This document shows positions 6,311 through 8,372 of a stretch of DNA of 8,372 nucleotides, piece by piece. The translations under genes and the position numbers were made by a program. Below the pieces are notes generated by a model that saw only the letters and a list, made by a program, of their open reading frames with translations, did no database searches and was not told the DNA's origin. Source of the stretch: an uncultured Collinsella sp. (GTDB lineage Bacteria > Actinomycetota > Coriobacteriia > Coriobacteriales > Coriobacteriaceae); assembly GCA_958447445.1 (NCBI GenBank), contig CAUDAE010000088.1, positions 1 to 8,372 of the forward strand. Direction: 5' to 3'. Numbering within the stretch: the stretch's first letter is position 1; every line of letters starts with the position of its first letter.

Positions 6311-8359
6311 ATGGATACTACCGATAGCGCCTATGGCGACAAACTCATCCGTCTTGACACGTTCGACACCGCCGTGGCGGTCGACCCCAGCGCCGAGGAC
6401 GACGCCAAGCGTCGGTTTATGACGCTTATTCTCCAGACGGCCCACCGCAACAACGGCAACATCGGACACGTGCTGCGCGCGACCAACACGAGCGGCGAGG
6501 TCTTTGCCGTCAAGCTACTCAAGGACAACGCCATCCTTTCCGGCCAAGCCCCCGACCGCTCCGCCGAGCAATCGGCAGCGCACCTGGCCAGCACCGCCGC
6601 GCTGTTCGAGGAGTACCGTCATCTGTGTACCGTCTCGCACCTGCGCGGATTTCCGCGCGTCTATGGCTACGGATCGTGCGAGGATGACCCTCTCATCCTC
6701 ATGGAGTGGGTCGAGGGCACCTCGCTCAAGCAGGCGCTGCCCCTGCTTCCACACGACGCCTCGGGCGGGCTGACCACCCAGATGGTCGCCGCCGTCGGAA
6801 ACGCCGTGCTTCGTGCGCTCTTGATGACCCAAGGCCTCGTGAATCCGGTCATCCATCGCGACCTGTCGCCTGCCAATATCATGTTCCGCACCACTAGCCG
6901 AACGCTCGAGCAGCAGATTGCTGATTGTTCCTTTGACCCCTGCCTCATCGACATGGGCTCCGCGACCATGGCTCTCGGCGACGACACGATCACTCGGCGC
7001 GCCGACATCTGGCGTTTTGCCACGCCCGCATACGCCGCGCCGGAGATGCGCACGGAGGATCTCGAAGGCATCGCGGCCCTTCGCCGTTCGCCGGCAATCG
7101 ACGTCTATGCGCTTTCGAGCATTCTGTACCAGCTCTACAGCGGTCGCAAACCGTTTGACTTTGAGTCGACGGACGCCGCTGCAACCGGCTCGTTCTATCT
7201 CGTAAAGACCAAGACCAAGCCGGCACCGCTCGAGCCGCGCTGCGAGGGCGATGAGGCGCTCGTCCAGATTATCATGAAGGGTCTCTCAGTCGAGCAGTGC
7301 GATCGTCCCACCGAGCAGCAGATGCTCGAGGTGCTCTCGGCATACCTCACCGACGCCGAATCCGAAGGCCGCGAAGGTGCAGGAGACGAGGCCGCAATTG
7401 ATATCGATTCTGGCACGCACCTTAAGGTCGACGTCGCCGGCGAGCGCGCACGAGAGATCCTGAATCAGGCCCGCCACGATGCCATGACCCGCCGCCGCTT
7501 TATTATCGGCGGCGCTATCGCAGCCGTTGCGGGGCTCAGCGTTATCGGGGCGGCAACCCATGGCTTTGGCATCCCCGACTACCTTGACGGCATCCGCGGT
7601 TCACTTGACGACTACACCTGGGATCAGCTGCAGGAGATTTCGCTCAAGATTAAGGCCGCCGAGACCCGTAGCGAGGCACGCGAGATTGCCAAGCGTTACC
7701 ACCTGCTCGACGCTGATGGGCATATCCCCTATCCGTGCACCAAGCGTGTCACGCTCACCAACGGGCTGGAGGTCGGCGCGCAGCTTGTGGGCATCCGTCA
7801 CGATGAGCTTCTGGACGGTACGGGCAAGGCCGGGCTGACGTTTATGTTCGACGCGGGTATTGCCGAGCGCAACGCTGCAGCTGAACCGCCGAGCGCCGGC
7901 TGGGCAGATTGCGAGCTGCGGGAATGGCTCAACGGCGACGGCCTTAAGCTGCTGCCCAACGAGTTGCGCGCACTCATTAAAGGGGTCAAGAAGGTCTCGA
8001 ACAATGTGGGCGCCGCCAACAGCGCATCGTGCCTGAGCGAGTTGCCCGCAACCCTTTGGCTGCCCGCCATGGTCGAGCTGTGCGGTACGCAACCGTCCGA
8101 TTCGTTTGCCGAGGACTATCACTACCTGGCAGACATCTACAACGGCGAGGGCAAGGAGTATCAGCTCTTCCGCGAGCTCAAGGTGAGCCCGTATTCCACG
8201 AACGAGACGATGGTCCGCCAGTGGAAGGGCAAGGACACCTGCTGGTGGGAGCGCACGGTGAGCCCCGACACATCGGAGAGCGAAGACACGCTCTACATAA
8301 ACCGTGTGGGCCACCACGGCGACGTCTTTACGTATGCAACGCCTGCGGACGGGCGCTGA
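6311..8359 (+). CDS. Membrane Ser/Thr protein kinase with DUF6273-like external domain
   Basis: A 682-residue Hanks-type kinase. Residues about 45-345 are the catalytic domain: a degenerate glycine loop (NNGNIGHVLRA), the ATP lysine FAVK (Lys68), HRDLSPAN with Asp184 and Asn189, DMG in place of DFG (Asp214), APE (243-245), and IDVYALSSILYQLYSG. All catalytic residues are present, so it should be active. After an acidic linker and TRRRF (393-397), residues 398-415 form one hydrophobic transmembrane segment, placing the kinase inside and residues about 420-682 outside. That part includes GWADCELREWLNGDG (530-544), LWLPAMVEL (582-590) and CWWERTVSP (644-652), which match the pattern I know from DUF6273. 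The layout resembles PASTA kinases with a different sensor; the ligand is unknown. The protein stops at ATPADGR, before the G-x-x-P-x-F ending usual for that domain. The FHA gene just upstream is the obvious candidate partner. Confidence 0.9.
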   Translation: MDTTDSAYGDKLIRLDTFDTAVAVDPSAEDDAKRRFMTLILQTAHRNNGNIGHVLRATNTSGEVFAVKLLKDNAILSGQAPDRSAEQSAAHLASTAALFEEYRHLCTVSHLRGFPRVYGYGSCEDDPLILMEWVEGTSLKQALPLLPHDASGGLTTQMVAAVGNAVLRALLMTQGLVNPVIHRDLSPANIMFRTTSRTLEQQIADCSFDPCLIDMGSATMALGDDTITRRADIWRFATPAYAAPEMRTEDLEGIAALRRSPAIDVYALSSILYQLYSGRKPFDFESTDAAATGSFYLVKTKTKPAPLEPRCEGDEALVQIIMKGLSVEQCDRPTEQQMLEVLSAYLTDAESEGREGAGDEAAIDIDSGTHLKVDVAGERAREILNQARHDAMTRRRFIIGGAIAAVAGLSVIGAATHGFGIPDYLDGIRGSLDDYTWDQLQEISLKIKAAETRSEAREIAKRYHLLDADGHIPYPCTKRVTLTNGLEVGAQLVGIRHDELLDGTGKAGLTFMFDAGIAERNAAAEPPSAGWADCELREWLNGDGLKLLPNELRALIKGVKKVSNNVGAANSASCLSELPATLWLPAMVELCGTQPSDSFAEDYHYLADIYNGEGKEYQLFRELKVSPYSTNETMVRQWKGKDTCWWERTVSPDTSESEDTLYINRVGHHGDVFTYATPADGR

Positions 8360-8372
8360 ACTCCATGAAAGT

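Noticed and set aside
8365..8372. ATG at 8365 as the start of a further gene.
   Set aside because: Only eight bases remain and there is no convincing ribosome binding site before it.

Overview
The window looks like chromosome from a high-GC Gram-positive gut bacterium of the Coriobacteriia, most like Collinsella. This rests on the GC-rich coding sequence, the EFR1-type flavodoxin-ferredoxin protein, a Hanks-type kinase fused to a DUF6273-like domain, and intergenic repeats of a style I associate with that group. The assignment is inference, because there is no rRNA or marker gene in the window.

Left part (1-1040, minus strand): a stand-alone glucose-type PTS EIIA gene is followed after 18 bases by the start of a LicT/BglG-family antiterminator gene that runs off the left edge. 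The EIIA leader carries a candidate promoter, two 10-base direct repeats 21 bp apart, and a bulged hairpin. A 65-bp REP-like palindrome lies between this leader and the next gene.

Middle left (1041-2419, minus strand): a single EFR1-type flavodoxin/2[4Fe-4S] protein gene, then about 620 bases without a gene. That stretch holds an AT-rich set of TTGTA half-sites, a fragment matching the REP-like palindrome in inverted orientation, a 237-bp element bounded by 26-bp imperfect inverted repeats, and the terminator of the helicase gene.

Centre (2420-4669, minus strand): a large DEAD-box RNA helicase with an unusually long, Arg/Gly/Asp-rich tail of about 270-300 residues and a basic insert inside the helicase core. 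A long Ala/Thr-rich reading frame opposite it is only a shadow.

Right part (4670-8372, plus strand): a 507-base divergent intergenic region with paired TCTGT-A-ACAGA-like boxes, a TATAAT and a leader hairpin leads to a protein of unknown N-terminal domain ending in an FHA domain. A strong terminator and a 61-nt long hairpin follow, then a membrane Ser/Thr kinase whose outer part resembles DUF6273. The FHA protein and the kinase probably form a phospho-signalling pair: cytoplasmic kinase, transmembrane segment, external sensor, and phosphothreonine reader. They appear to have separate transcriptional control.
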